Assembly: GCA_037893245.1 (NCBI GenBank)
Contig: JBAIAA010000013.1
Coordinates: forward strand, 1,268,651 to 1,332,650
Reading direction: 5' to 3'
Source of the DNA: Crossaster papposus
Taxonomy: Eukaryota > Echinodermata > Asteroidea > Velatida > Solasteridae
DNA: 64,000 nucleotides
Position numbers and translations under genes: made by a program
Part shown: positions 31,835-42,542 of the stretch, in pieces
How the letters are laid out: each line of letters starts with the position of its first letter
Position numbering within the stretch: position 1 is the first letter of the stretch
Notes under the pieces: model-generated
Database searches by the model: none
Told to the model about the DNA's origin: nothing
Seen by the model: only the letters and a program-made list of their open reading frames with translations

Positions 31835-34090
31835 AGCAGCGGACGGGCCCTGCGTTTTGGATTTTAATCTAGTGTAGTTAAGTTCAGTGGACGAGAGATA
31901 GTTATAAGTTGCGCAGCAGACGCGCCTTGCTTGTGTGTTGAATTTGAATCTAACATTGTTAAGATCAGACGATAAGAGAGAATATAAGTTAGGCAGTGGA
32001 CAGGCGCTGTGTGTTGAACTTAAATCTAACAATGTTAAGATAATAGGATAAGAGAGAATATAAATTTCGCAGTGCACAGGTTCTGCGTGTTGAATTTAGA
32101 TCTAACATTGTTAAGATCAAAGGATAAGAGAAAATGGAAGTTAAGCAGTGGACGGGCCCCGTGTTTTAAATTTAATCCAGCAATTTTAAGATCAAAGGAT
32201 ATAAGAGAGAATATAAGTTACGCACCGGTTGGGCCCTATGTGTTAAATTTAAATCTAACAATGTTTAGATCATAGGATAAGGTAGTGAAAGTTCCGCAGT
32301 GCACGGGCCCGGTGTGGTGAATTTAAATCTACAATGTTAAGATCATAGGATAAGAGAGAATATAAATTCCGCAGTGGACAGGCCCTGCGTGTTGAATTTA
32401 AATATAGCTTTGTTAAGATCAGAGGTTAAGAGAGAATAACAGTTACGCAGGGGTCGAGCCCTGGGTGATGAATGTTTATCTTGAATAGATAGGCCTATCA
32501 TCGGAGGATAAGAGAAAATAGAAGTTACGCAGTGGTCAGGCCTTGTGTGTTGAATTTTTAATCTAACATGTTTATTTTTAGATCAGAGGTGGGGCCTCCG
32601 CGTGAGAGACAATAACAATTCCGCATGGAAGGGCCCTGCGTGTTATATTTGAATGTAACTGAATAAGGTCAGAGGTTGGGCCTCTGCGTTTGAGACAATT
32701 AGAAGTTCCGCAGTGGATTAGGCCCTGCGTGTTGAGGGTAGTATACACCATGGTTAATTGCTTAAATTTTCATGAATGGGCGAATTTAGACGGTTGTATT
32801 TTATAGTAAATATAATTTAACTGGCCTGTTTGAAGTTTTACAGTCATAAATGCCGAGAAAAGCACGGAATACAGTGTTTGTTTTCAACCGGCGTCGGGCG
32901 GTTATTCTTATGTTATTTGTGTTGTTTCGCGAACGCGATCCGGCGGTCGCATATTTTTCTTTATAGAATTTTTATTTTTCAGAATAATTTCGGGATATCT
33001 AGCGCAATCATTTTGCTGGATGCATAGAATCTTTATTTACTTTCGGATGAGTAAGATATTTCTTAATATTTCGGAGTAAATGGTGTATCCTACCCTTAAG
33101 TTTCCATGTAGCTGGTTAAAATCAGAGGACGGGCCTCTGCATGAGAGACAAAAGTAGTTGCCGCAGTGGATAGGCCCTGCGCGTTAGATTCGAATGTATG
33201 TGATTAAGATCAGACTGGTGGGCCTTTGCATGACATGCAAAAGAAGTTGGGCAGTACATAGGTCCTGCGTGTTAGATTCGAATGTATCTGATTAAGATCA
33301 GAGGGTGGGCCTTTGCATGACAGGCCAAAGAAGTTCCGCAGTGGATAGGCCCTGCGTGTTAAATTCGAATGTATCTGATTAAGATCAGAGGTCAGGTCTC
33401 TGCATGAGAGACAAAAGAAGTTCCGCAGTGGATAGGCCCTGTGTGTTAAATTTTAAATTTAACTGATTAAGATCAGAGGACGGGCCTCGGCATGAAAGAC
33501 AACAGAAGTTCTGCAGTAGATAGGCCCTGTGTTTTAAATTTGAATGTAACTGATTAAAATCAGAGAACGGGCCCTTGCATGAGAGACAAAAGAGGTTTCG
33601 CAGTGGATAGGCCCTGTGTGTTAAATTTTAAATTTAACTGATTAAGATCAGAGGACGGGCCTCTGCATGAGAAACAAAGGAAGTTTCGCAGTGGATAGGC
33701 CCTGCGTGTTAAATTTTGAATTTAACTGATTAAGATCAGAGGACGGGCCTCTGCATGGGAGACACAAGAAGTGTCGCAGTAGATAGGCCCTGCGTTTTAA
33801 ATTTGAATGTGACTGATTAAGATCAGAGGATGGGCCCCTTGCATGAGAGACAAAAGAAGTTTCGCAGTGGATAGGCCCGGCGTGTTAAATTTTGAATTTA
33901 ACTGATTAAGATCAGAGGACGGGCCTCTGCATTTGAGGCAAATGGAAGTTCCGCAGTGGATAGGCCCTGCGTGTTACAATTGAATGTAACTGATTAAGTT
34001 CAGAGGACAGACCTCTGCTTGAGTGACAATAGAAGTTCTGCAGTGGTCGGGCCACGCGTGTTAGATATGTAACTAACCGATTAAGATTAG
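31835..34090. repeat. 86-90-bp minisatellite inside the 11.4-kb element
   Basis: Diverged tandem units carry TAAGATCAGAGG, GCAGTGGATAGGCCCTGCGT and GTTAAATTTGAATGTAACTG in constant order. Units before 32,735 lack the CGGGCCTCTGCATGAGAGACA block that is regular after 33,110, so two subfamilies flank the inserted MITE. Roughly 20 units are present. Confidence 0.85.
32736..33095 (+). mobile_element. MITE family B, full-length copy
   Basis: It starts GGGTAGTATACACCATGG and ends TGGTGTATCCTACCC next to TTAA (left flank TTGA). It is inserted in the minisatellite and shares its body with 58,717-59,053. Confidence 0.8.
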
Positions 34091-35890
34091 AGGAACAGCC
34101 TCTGCGAAAAGAAGGGAAGAAAGAAAAAGCTATGGATTAAAGGATATTTCCTAAAATGTTTAAATGGTATTTGTTTGTACCAGCAGGGCATCCTTAATAA
34201 CATAAACAAGTTTCGGCCAATCCTTGTCTATTTGTTATTGTTGTGGTCATCTTTATTCCACTTCTTAGAAGTCTTATAATTGGGATCGGAACTTTTGCCT
34301 AAAGACCTCAAAAGAATTATAAGAAAAAGAGATAGCGGCACGTAAAGTAGTTGCCATAGCCAGTTTGGCCTAATTTATACACGATTTTTAACGGTGTTCT
34401 TTATTTTGCTTTCTGTTTCCTAAATGACGTTTAACGATTGATCGAAGTCACATTTTTTCTTCACAGATCCTAAGAACCGTTTCCATGGTGAAAAGCGATG
34501 TTGTTGTTTCCACGGTCGCCGCTAAACTTGGCGAAAATTGCGTGTCGACGGGTCAGCAACTGTCCATCGGTGCAGCCGTTCTGCAAAACTGCCCGTTTCC
34601 AACGTATAGATGAATCCATTCAAATATACATGGGCGTTGTGGGCCAGTAGCCCTGTATCCCTATAGTAATTTAACGTCACATGGTCTTGCTGCATGAGAA
34701 TGAAACAACCTTTTCTTCGTATTGTTAACTGTTGTTTGAAAAAGTGCCTGAGTCAAGACAGTGGTAATGGCAATAATTACAATAAAATAGATATTAACTA
34801 TCCGCAGTTGCGGTAGGCATTGACCCACAGGGGAAAATTTGAGGAAACGAGACGCTTTATGTATGCAATTCGGCGTCGAGAAAAATCCCACGCAGCATTT
34901 TTCTTTGTTGTTGTTCTGCGCATATTTGCGGACTTGTGAAGCTCATCTGCAATATTAGTTTATCAATTAGATAAACATCGTTAAAGGTATGGGGCGGTCT
35001 TGCAGGTTCATTCAGGATGCATTTCCCAGTTCCACGCTATTTTTCTCCCCGTGCTCTTTTTCTTCCCGTGCTCGTTTGGCGTCTGCAAGTCTATCGGGAT
35101 GTTCGCGAAAGCGAGGGCGGAGTTCTAAGCGAGGAGTGACGACACGAGACCCCATAATAATATACCCGTCATTGACGCTCCTTGGCACCGTTGAGCATGG
35201 CAAATGTACATGTACTAGATATCTTGAAGGTCGCAATTGCGCCGGATGGTTCGATCTGTCGCTCTTTAGGTAGTATTCCGCGCCCTTATAACTCTCGGCT
35301 TTTGATGCCTCGGTATGTAGGGCTATCCGCCCTCTGCCCACCTACAGTGTCAAACTGCAACGCGCTACTCGCAAATGTCGGATATTCTAGCTCGGGGCTG
35401 GTCCTTCAGAACCTGCCTCCGCCGATAGTCTGAATGGCTACGCCGCCCCCGTAGACAAGGGGCGACTTTCAAATACAAGTTGGTTTTCATTGCACGCATT
35501 TCCACCGCGTCTGTCGAATAATACGTCAGCGTTTACGGCAAAACGCCATCAGATAGGCGGGGAGTTCTCCGCTTTACCGGATGGATGGCGGCGTCGTGCG
35601 TGTGGCGTTGTGCGTGGGGCGTCGCGCAGGTGGCGTCCTGCGGGTGGCGGCGTGCAAGTGGCGTCGTGCGGACGGCGTCGTGCGGACGGCGTCATGCGGG
35701 CGGCGTCGTGCGTGTGACGGGTTGCGTCGCGGTACGGGCGACGCGGTACAAGCGACGCGGTACGGCCGACGCGGTACGGGTGAGGTATGGGTAAGTTATG
35801 GGTAAGGAATGGGTGAGGTATGGGTGAGGTATGGGTGGTATTTGGGGCGAGATATTGTGGGAATGGGTGAGGCTTCGTGGTCCTGGTTCG
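34091..35890. other. Unassigned interior of the 11.4-kb element with GC-rich short repeats
   Basis: 35,580-35,790 holds degenerate GGCGTCGTGCG-type repeats grading into GACGCGGTACGG and GGTGAGGTATGG. A 109-codon minus-strand frame at 35,012-35,341 has no recognisable family. No other feature was seen. Confidence 0.5.
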
Positions 35891-35895
35891 GAGCG

Positions 35896-35971
35896 AAGAA
35901 TCTCCCCATATCTAAAACTCTAGTATAGATTCTGGGGCCCGAACAAAGCAGCAGTGCAATTAGGGTACTAT
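35896..35971. repeat. Direct repeat A, copy 1
   Basis: About 75 bp starting GAATCTCCCCATATCTAAAA and ending TTAGGGTACTATT recur at 37,396-37,470. Direct repeat B follows copy 1 immediately but not copy 2. Confidence 0.85.
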
Positions 35972-36029
35972 TTGCACTGCGGCGAGTGAGGGCGCAAGAT
36001 AAGATACTGTCAGTGTTAAGTCTGGTTGA

Positions 36030-37395
36030 GGCAAGGATGAACGGTAAAGTGTAGCCGGTAGGTACAAGTGAAACAATATGTGTACTTCAATTATCCGGGT
36101 TCAGTCTCGAGGGGACAGCAGCTGTTACTTACACTTTTTTTTTTTTTTTCTCCCCTTCTTTTACATATGGAAAACTTTGAGCCGATTTCGAGCATAAAAG
36201 ATTTGACCCGTGTGTGTGTGTGGATTATGCAAGCACAGAGGAATGCACTGACCTCCGTGCACATAAACAACCAACCATGTCAGTGGACTACAACATTATC
36301 ACAATAGGGGAGAGGAAACAGTAGAGATACACACACGTATAGGAATGGAGATATACACATACTTAACTTTGTATTTCAAAATTAGCAAAGTTTGTTCACG
36401 TTATGTTCTTGAAAAGAGAAAAACTACTGACATAAAATATGAATATTAAACTATACTCATTTAGAAATTTGGCTGAAACATGAATACCATGCCGTACGAC
36501 GTACGAACACCCCTCAAAAGCAAATGTTGTAATCCGAACGAGAAGAATAAAACCACGCCGTTAGTTAGTCCTAAAATATGACCAATTTCTCTTCAAAAGA
36601 AAAGAAACACACAACTTGAATCGTGACTATATATCTTCACTATCTATCAGCATACTCAAGAAAGGTTTCTTAAGGTAAGAATGAAGAGAAATGGAACAAA
36701 TCGAGGCAATGTAGCCGAAGTAAGCTGACGAGGATTCTTCCACGACAACGTGGTGTGTGTGGATAGTCTAGTTCCCGTTTGCAGCAACGCGCATAGAACC
36801 ATATTATGAGAAATTTCAGCTACCAGACTATAGGCCACTTAGCATAAATTATAGAGGTCGCCGCCTTTTTAGAGAGGGATACAATGATTGGACTCAAAAG
36901 AGCCCTAAAGTCCTTTCGACCAATAGAAACTATTGTTATATCAAATGAAAGAACATACTATAAGGCTTAATCTTGCGTGCGAGGTGGAACCAAAGGGGGC
37001 TTCAAACGATTGTGTTGTTCGATTTAGTGAGACGACCCGCGGAAAAAATGATAAATTTGTGTTGACCTCCATAGGAAAGACACTTTTTTGGCCTTTGAAC
37101 CAATTTTGTAATCGAAAAGAGCCCTATCGGCTCGGATTTAAATGGTTTGACAAATATCACTACTTGAAAGGGATTTATTTCAAGTTTAAATTGCCGGGCG
37201 AGGTGGGTTAAATCCACCTACCACTTTTCGTGAACAGCGTAAAGTTTGGCGGAACAGCCTGGATTTGTCTGACGTTTTGCGTGTTGAAGGCTACGTTCAG
37301 CGTGTCATTGAGCAAATGCGCGCAAGTTTTTCATTTGCACCCTACCGCTTTACCACCCGATGTTGGTTTGTTCGGGCTCCGGTTTCTTCTCTCGA
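36030..37395. other. Unassigned interior of the 11.4-kb element
   Basis: No gene or repeat recognised; a 92-codon frame at 36,933-37,211 has no known family. Confidence 0.5.
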
Positions 37396-37470
37396 ATCTC
37401 CCCATATCTAAAACTCTAGTATAGATTCTGGGGCCCGAACAAAGCAGCAGTGCAATTAGGGTACTATTTA
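37396..37470. repeat. Direct repeat A, copy 2
   Basis: Nearly identical to 35,896-35,971, in the same orientation, 1.5 kb apart. Confidence 0.85.
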
Positions 37471-37684
37471 GCCGTTAATGTCACGTGACCAAAAACTGGA
37501 GGAATTGCTTAACGTTCGCGATGTTCCAGTGTTTCTAGGTTTTTATAAAATAAAACTCACATTAGCAAAGGTCAACACCAGACGAAATGCCTAAGACTAT
37601 CACGGTCATTGTAGTCATTGTGCTATTTTTGAGTAAGAGCTGTTAGAATTTGAATTGTTGCGTCGTCATAGCTACGCTGCTTGT

Positions 37685-37817
37685 ATCGCGTCATTATCTA
37701 TTTTTTGTCGCCGGCGGCTACCTGACCTACACTACAATTTAGACGTATAGCCAAATGTGGTTTCTTACACGTCCGGTCAGGTAGCCGCCGGCGACAAAAA
37801 ATAGATAATGACGCGAT
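37685..37817. repeat. 133-nt hairpin abutting the right terminal repeat
   Basis: Arms of 42 nt (37,685-37,726 and 37,776-37,817) are perfect inverted repeats starting ATCGCGTCATTATCTA and containing TCGCCGGCGGC, around a 49-nt loop. The second arm ends one base before the right terminal inverted repeat begins. Confidence 0.93.
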
Positions 37818-37936
37818 AGTTAGAGGAAAAGATCCGGGAATCTGGCGATAATTAAGGGCGCCCTCAATAAGCCCAGATAATACGGACGGCGCGCCGCGGA
37901 ACAAATGAACAGGCTAGCTTGGTCTTGACCAAGACT
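37818..37936 (-). repeat. Right terminal inverted repeat (119 bp)
   Basis: This is the reverse complement of 26,581-26,699 with about two mismatches, ending CTTGACCAAGACT before the target duplication. Confidence 0.95.
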
Positions 37937-37947
37937 ACGGATGAGCT
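37937..37947. repeat. 11-bp target-site duplication, right copy
   Basis: ACGGATGAGCT, identical to 26,570-26,580. Confidence 0.95.
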
Positions 37948-39157
37948 AATAAACAGATGGAAATCTGTTCCGTTGGTGTTTTATCAAAATCAATTCAATT
38001 TTGCAATGTGGTGCAGTACCGCCGGTTGCGGCATAGGGATAGATCTACTTTATTCGACTGATCGTCTCACGAGGGCCATATATAGATTTCATGCTTATTT
38101 TACGGTTAGAAAAATATTAGAGTTTATGCAATGTCCCATACCGGGCAACGACATATATGACCCTTATAACAACAATATAGATCGTAAAGGTTATATAGAC
38201 ACTTGCAGATTTTACGGCGTAGATCACAACTTGTCTTGGATACAGACGATCGATCATTATTCCGGCGGATTGGGTCAGGCTTATGCTTGGGGTCACCCTA
38301 TGGGGGATTACGATACCGCACCCTTGGATATTAGTTACGGTAAATACGCGGGGGGATGTCTAATGGGGTTTGGCAACGAAGATCCTCCTAAAGGATCTGG
38401 TTATTACAGTACTTATATAATAAGTTATATATCGCAAAGTAGAGCGGTATTGACGCTCGGGTGGCAAAAATGGATACCCGCAGAGTCTCACTTTACCGAC
38501 GTAGGGATACAACAAATAAACGAATCTGTCAGGACGTATGTTTACGCTCTGCTGGGGGCTCGGGCGCAAACAAAAACTAGTATTTTGACTCCGGGCATGG
38601 GGCTCGACGCCCAAGCCCAGTTTGTTAATATCTTCTAAGACTTGATATCGTCTCCAGCCGATCTGGAAGAATATATAACCCAATTTCAAGATTCGCTGCA
38701 ATACGCTAGGAGTTCGTTAAACTTTGTGCTGGCGAAAGGATTAAATCTCGTGCCTTCGAACATGCAATTGAGGGTCGGAACCCACGAAGGATATAACAAC
38801 AATATACAGATTGCGACCGCTAACTTACCGTTGGGATTAAACTCGAAGATAAACTCAAAAATACCACCAACGCCAACGCCCGCGGGTGACCCAACAACAC
38901 CACCACCACCACCAACACCAACGTCCTCGGTCGTTGACCCACCACCACTAACGCCAACGTCCGCGATCGTTGACCCACCAGCGCCAACGCCCAAAAGCCC
39001 GGCTCTGGTAACACCACTAACGCCCACGGTCGAGCCTTCTTTTCCCGAAGAAAACGTTTTAACTAGAGATCCTCACGAGTATGACAAAACTTTGCTGATT
39101 GTCGGTACTTTAGCCATAGCGGGTATAGGATACCTGATGTACGAGTCTGCGCGGTAA
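37937..39157 (+). pseudogene. Polinton structural-type gene, 3' part
   Basis: The frame continues from 26,580 across the inserted element. It includes RWKSVPLVFYQNQFNFAMWC, RFHAYFTVRKILEFM, DYDTAPLDISYGKY, YVYALLGARAQTKTSIL, an in-frame TAA at 38,636-38,638, then LQYARSSLNFVLAKG, IGTVQ-like RVGTHEGYNNNIQIA, a proline/threonine-rich linker (38,860-39,030) and a C-terminal hydrophobic segment TLLIVGTLAIAGIGYLMY. The same arrangement recurs in a conserved Polinton protein of cnidarians and other invertebrates. I cannot assign it to the major capsid protein; a virion-associated role is inference. Damage is the stop codon and the element insertion. Confidence 0.8.
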
Positions 39158-39205
39158 AAAAAAAAGCCTTCTTACCAAATATTTTGTTAGAAGGCTTTTT
39201 TTTTT
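39156..39205. terminator. Terminator-like hairpin between convergent Polinton genes
   Basis: A perfect 17-bp stem (A10 then GCCTTCT, paired with AGAAGGC then T10) encloses a 16-nt loop. The A-run begins inside the plus-strand stop codon, and the convergent minus-strand gene ends 33 bp beyond. The shape is symmetrical, so it could act for both strands. Mimivirus-type hairpin transcript ends are a known precedent; function here is inference. Confidence 0.8.
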
Positions 39206-39237
39206 ACTTTTAACCGAGGCGCTTTTGTAAATAAACA

Positions 39238-40433
39238 ACAATTTAAGTTCCGACTCCCACTGTAAAGGCCCACACGTGTTCGCCCAACCATCCGACGGTT
39301 TTACTCAATACGTTAAATATTCAACTCGCTATACCGCCTAAAATTCCGGGCAAGGCGTCGAGTAATTTTGAGCCGAGTTTAGCGAGCGCGTTTGAAAAGT
39401 GTTTTAGTTGCGACTGTATCCATTATTTTACGTTATTCGCGTTAGATGGTGGTATCGGAGTAGGCGCGGGCGCGAGCGTTGGCGCGGACGCACTGACAGA
39501 CAAAACGCTCTTTACTATCAAACCGATAGCCAAACCAAACGCCGACAAAATGCTCGCGATGGTCACGCCTTGTTCTCTAAACAACGTTCTAATTTTTTTT
39601 CTCAAGGTCGTGTCGCTATCTAAAATCCTCGTAATCGTTTCTTTGATTCTGTTTATCTGACTTCTGAGTTTTTTTTCGTCGGCTTCTAATCTAGCCGATC
39701 TTTCGATTTTTAAGTCTTCTAATTTTTCTCTCATTTCTGCCGTGGAACCGTCGCTCACTGATTCGGCTAATGCTCCTTCGGTCTGGGCTATCTCATCATC
39801 GAGTATTCTGAGACGCGCTAAATTTAGTTATAAGTTGCCTCTCATCGTTTGAAGAGTTTTGTCTAAACTCGCGATTAGTATAAAACTGGTTTCCTGTTCT
39901 TGTTCTTGGTCTAAAGTTTCGAGAATTTCGCTTAAATCAAGGGCCATTTTCGGAAAATCTTGCATCGGGATAGACTCCGGTTCAATCTGTTGTAATTGTT
40001 GTTGTTGTTCTATACTAAGTGGGTTTCGTTTATAATCTTTAAAACCTAATTGGTTTCTAATAAAATCTATACCGTCCCTAGCATTTTTTTCAATAGAACT
40101 TAATGCTAAAAATGTATCTGGTTTGTTTTTTTGCGATAATCTTACTTCTTCGTCATCGGTTTTAAAATATAACGTGTTATCTTTTACTACAAATCTTTCC
40201 CATTGCGGAATTATATCATATTGTCTTTGTCCTTGACGTTCGTAGAAACTTTTGACTCTTTGATTATCAATAAAACGTCTCCCTTGTTCTAAAACACCAT
40301 CACGAGCTTGAGCATAGGCTGGATCTAACGCCGTTTCGTTGTCGATGGAGTAATCGTTATTGTCCCCGTCTAGATCGTTGTCTTATGCCGGGGTAAATTC
40401 GTCTACCGGTTCAAAATCTCCACCTTCAGCCAT
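39238..40433 (-). pseudogene. Polinton-associated coiled-coil and membrane protein, four in-frame stops
   Basis: The ATG at 40,433 starts MAEGGDFEPVDEFTPA. One frame can be followed over nearly 1.2 kb without any indel, but with TAA after residue 16, TAA near 39,830, TAA at 39,423 and TGA near 39,325. Recognisable parts in order: NPLSIEQQQQLQQIEPESIP, a helical region, REKLEDLKIERSARLEADEK coiled coil, LFREQGVTIASILSAFGLAI membrane segment, a proline/alanine linker, then FSNALAKLGSKLLDALPGI and TVGWLGEHVWAF. This order matches a conserved Polinton protein of unknown function. It ends near the hairpin at 39,156. Confidence 0.8.
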
Positions 40434-40455
40434 TTTATTATAACGAACTAAAGTT

Positions 40456-40690
40456 TTATGTCGAGTTTAATATATTTGGTGGGAGTATATTTTGATTGAC
40501 CAGCCATGTTTTTACGTACATCGATGCGCTTATCGCAGCCGTTAGTTTAGCTACATGTTCTACGCTCAACTTGTCGAGATCGGCCGGTTTGATCTTCAAC
40601 AGTTTTTTTACTAAACATGGTAAATCCCACGCTTAACATAGAGATCACGGCGGCGTGATAGAGATTGTTGGCGATGCTATTAGTATCCAA
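40456..40690 (-). pseudogene. Small Polinton-associated protein, start codon lost and frameshifted
   Basis: The minus-strand frame SIANNLYHAAVISMLSVGFT shifts at an A-run near 40,608 and continues KIKPADLDKLSVEHVAKLTA and ASMYVKTWLVNQNILPP to TAA at 40,456. It resembles a short conserved Polinton protein. The expected start codon position has TTG (40,688-40,690). Confidence 0.65.
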
Positions 40691-40725
40691 TTATAATTGC
40701 CACAATTTTTATTTTTTTTTATTTT

Positions 40726-41035
40726 TTTTATTCCATTTCTACAAAATCTGAAGATGGTTGGGGCGGAGAAGAAGGGATTTGGGACGGAGTCCCCCTTGGG
40801 CTCTTTTGGGGAGGCTGTGCTAGTGGTTGTGGTTTTGGTGGTGAGACTCTTTGGCTTCATATATAGAGTCCTCCTAAAACAAGCGCCAACCCGTTATTGA
40901 CCCAATTGTTGCGTACGAATAAGAAAGAGTACTCTTCACGTCTATATTTTGCATCTTGGCAATTTGTTCTTTTCTCTTTTTGTTGTGTTCCGCTAATGCC
41001 TTGCCTTGTTTTACTCTACCTGGATTTTTTGTTTA
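40726..41035 (-). pseudogene. Small basic Polinton-associated protein remnant
   Basis: GRVKQGKALAEHNKKRKEQI is followed by a shift and LALVLGGLYI, a stop, and a proline-rich tail (SPPKPQPLAQPPQKSP) ending near 40,730. Basic N-terminus, short hydrophobic stretch and proline tail suit a small membrane or core protein; no start codon is visible. Confidence 0.5.
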
Positions 41036-41578
41036 GTCGTCACCGTCTGTACCTTTGGAGTCTTCTTTAACATCGACGAACTTGGGCTCTCTTGTTGACT
41101 CATCTTTTATTATATTGTCAAGATAATTCTTTTCGTTGATAACTAAATGTTTAGACGTTATCAATAAACCTACTAACGGCGACAACAACATTCCGTAGTT
41201 GTAATAAACTTCGCAAAGTAAACTAGCTATCGAGCTAGATATAACGGGATCTTCCTCTAGATCTTTGGTGAGCGAGTCTTCCGAGTCTACTCGTAGACTG
41301 ACACCCATGGGTTTGATCATAGGTAGACTCGCGCCTAAAACTCTCGAGTAAATCCCCAGCACGCAGTTACCCAAACTAGTAATATTTCTTTTACCCAACC
41401 TTGCCTCGTATTGGTTGTACATTTTTTCTTGTTTGTTCGCGTCTAGGTTTTCTATATCTCCTTGGCTAAATTATTTACCCAAATACTTTTTAGAATCACC
41501 GGCTGATACTACACCCAACAGTCTATGTTTATGTTTTTCCGTTTGCGGATCGTTGTCTAAAGTTTTTAAAGGCTCCAT
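41033..41578 (-). pseudogene. Polinton-associated protein of about 180 residues, one in-frame stop
   Basis: The ATG at 41,578 gives MEPLKTLDNDPQTEKHKHRL, then TAA near 41,474 after YLGK, and the same frame continues NKQEKMYNQYEARLGKRNIT, LLCEVYYNYGMLLSPLVGLL and ITSKHLV to a stop at 41,033. It matches a conserved Polinton protein without known function. Exactly one substitution-type stop separates it from an open frame. Confidence 0.7.
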
Positions 41579-41699
41579 TTTTATAAGACGGTATAATTTT
41601 ATTTTTAAAGAAAAATATTTGTAAGATAAAATACACAAGGTCGACGCTATAATAAATTTGAGCAAAAGATCGATCAGCAAAAATAACATTTAAATAAAC

Positions 41700-41970
41700 G
41701 CGAGATAAACTAACTGCAACAAATCACAACTAGCTGTTTAACAACTTACAACAAGCTACCCAACAAATTAAAATTAGCTGTTCAACAAATTACAACTAGC
41801 TGTCCAACAAATTACAACTAGCTGTCCAACAAATTACAACTAGCTATGCAAGTACTTTACAACTAGCTGTTCAGCAAATCTCAACTAGCTGTTCAACAAA
41901 TCTCAACTAGCTGTTCAACAAATTACAACTAGCTATCTAACAAAACCTCAACAAATCACAACTAGGTTAC
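41700..41970. repeat. About 22-bp tandem repeat downstream of the ATPase
   Basis: Roughly eleven degenerate units of AACAAATTACAACTAGCTGT fill the gap between the ATPase 3' end and the next gene. Confidence 0.85.
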
Positions 41971-42542
41971 AACAAATTCCATTTATTCCGAGGATCCGTA
42001 TATAAAATCAATTTACTATAGGGAGTGTCTTTGAGATATTGTTTTATGTCTCGCCTTTTATTATCCGGCACCACATCATTTTCGTCGAGGCAATTATCAA
42101 AACTGTTTTTGTCTTTGCAATAAAAAATAGCGACCCATTGAGTCTGTTCGCGATAATCTTTTAAAACGCTGTTATATTTTTGAGTCAATTACCAACAGCT
42201 GTGGTTATCGTGTCTACCGCTAAAGGCTAATTTATATAACATGCAGCATCCTCCCTTGTGGCCCTTTTGGCCGATTTCATCGCTTGATAAGCGCTGCAGT
42301 CGTCGATTAAAAACAAAGTGTGCAAATCTTTAAATTTCGTTCGATAAAGGTCTATGGCTTCGTTCATGTTCATATTTTCGGCGTCGAGGTCGCACGCGTA
42401 AACATAGGGGTCGTTAAAAAACCAAGGCCTCTCGTGGTACGTTTTGTTGTTTGACAGAGTCGGACATATGATCACCAAGTACAGGGTGGTCAAAAAAAAA
42501 ACTATACCCAACTTTGGAGGCCATTTTCTCCTAGATGATAAC
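41967..42542 (-). pseudogene. Polinton packaging ATPase (A32/FtsK-HerA type), C-terminal half
   Basis: CPTLSNNKTYHERPW, LHTLFLIDDCSAYQAMK (Walker-B region), then after a shift LAFSGRHDNHSCW, a stop, and LTQKYNSVLKDYREQTQWVA, FYCKDKNSFDNCLDENDVVP identify the DNA-packaging ATPase of Polintons. The N-terminal half with the Walker-A P-loop is absent: the gene is cut at about 42,542, where a foldback repeat starts. At least two frame breaks lie near 42,235-42,250 and 42,190. It would have pumped element DNA into capsids. Confidence 0.88.

Larger units (their letters stand above)
26581..37936. mobile_element. 11,356-bp terminal-inverted-repeat element of unassigned class
   Basis: Its 119-bp inverted repeats (26,581-26,699 and 37,818-37,936) are about 98% identical, start AGTCTTGGTCAAGACCAAGC, and are flanked by a perfect 11-bp duplication inside a Polinton gene. 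Long terminal repeats with 8-11-bp duplications are typical of Mutator-like elements (established knowledge), but no transposase of that or any class was recognised, so assignment is inference. The interior holds a LINE scrap, a SINE, an 86-90-bp minisatellite split by a MITE, direct repeats, and a hairpin beside the right end. It may be a large non-autonomous element. Sequence outside the listed parts has no recognised genes. Confidence 0.9.

Noticed and set aside
35012..35341. 109-codon minus-strand frame in the 11.4-kb element as a transposase fragment
   Set aside because: No catalytic motif, zinc finger or family resemblance was seen.
37937..39157. Calling this gene the Polinton major capsid protein
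   Set aside because: It matches a conserved Polinton protein with a C-terminal membrane segment, but I could not see a double jelly-roll pattern, so the label was not used.
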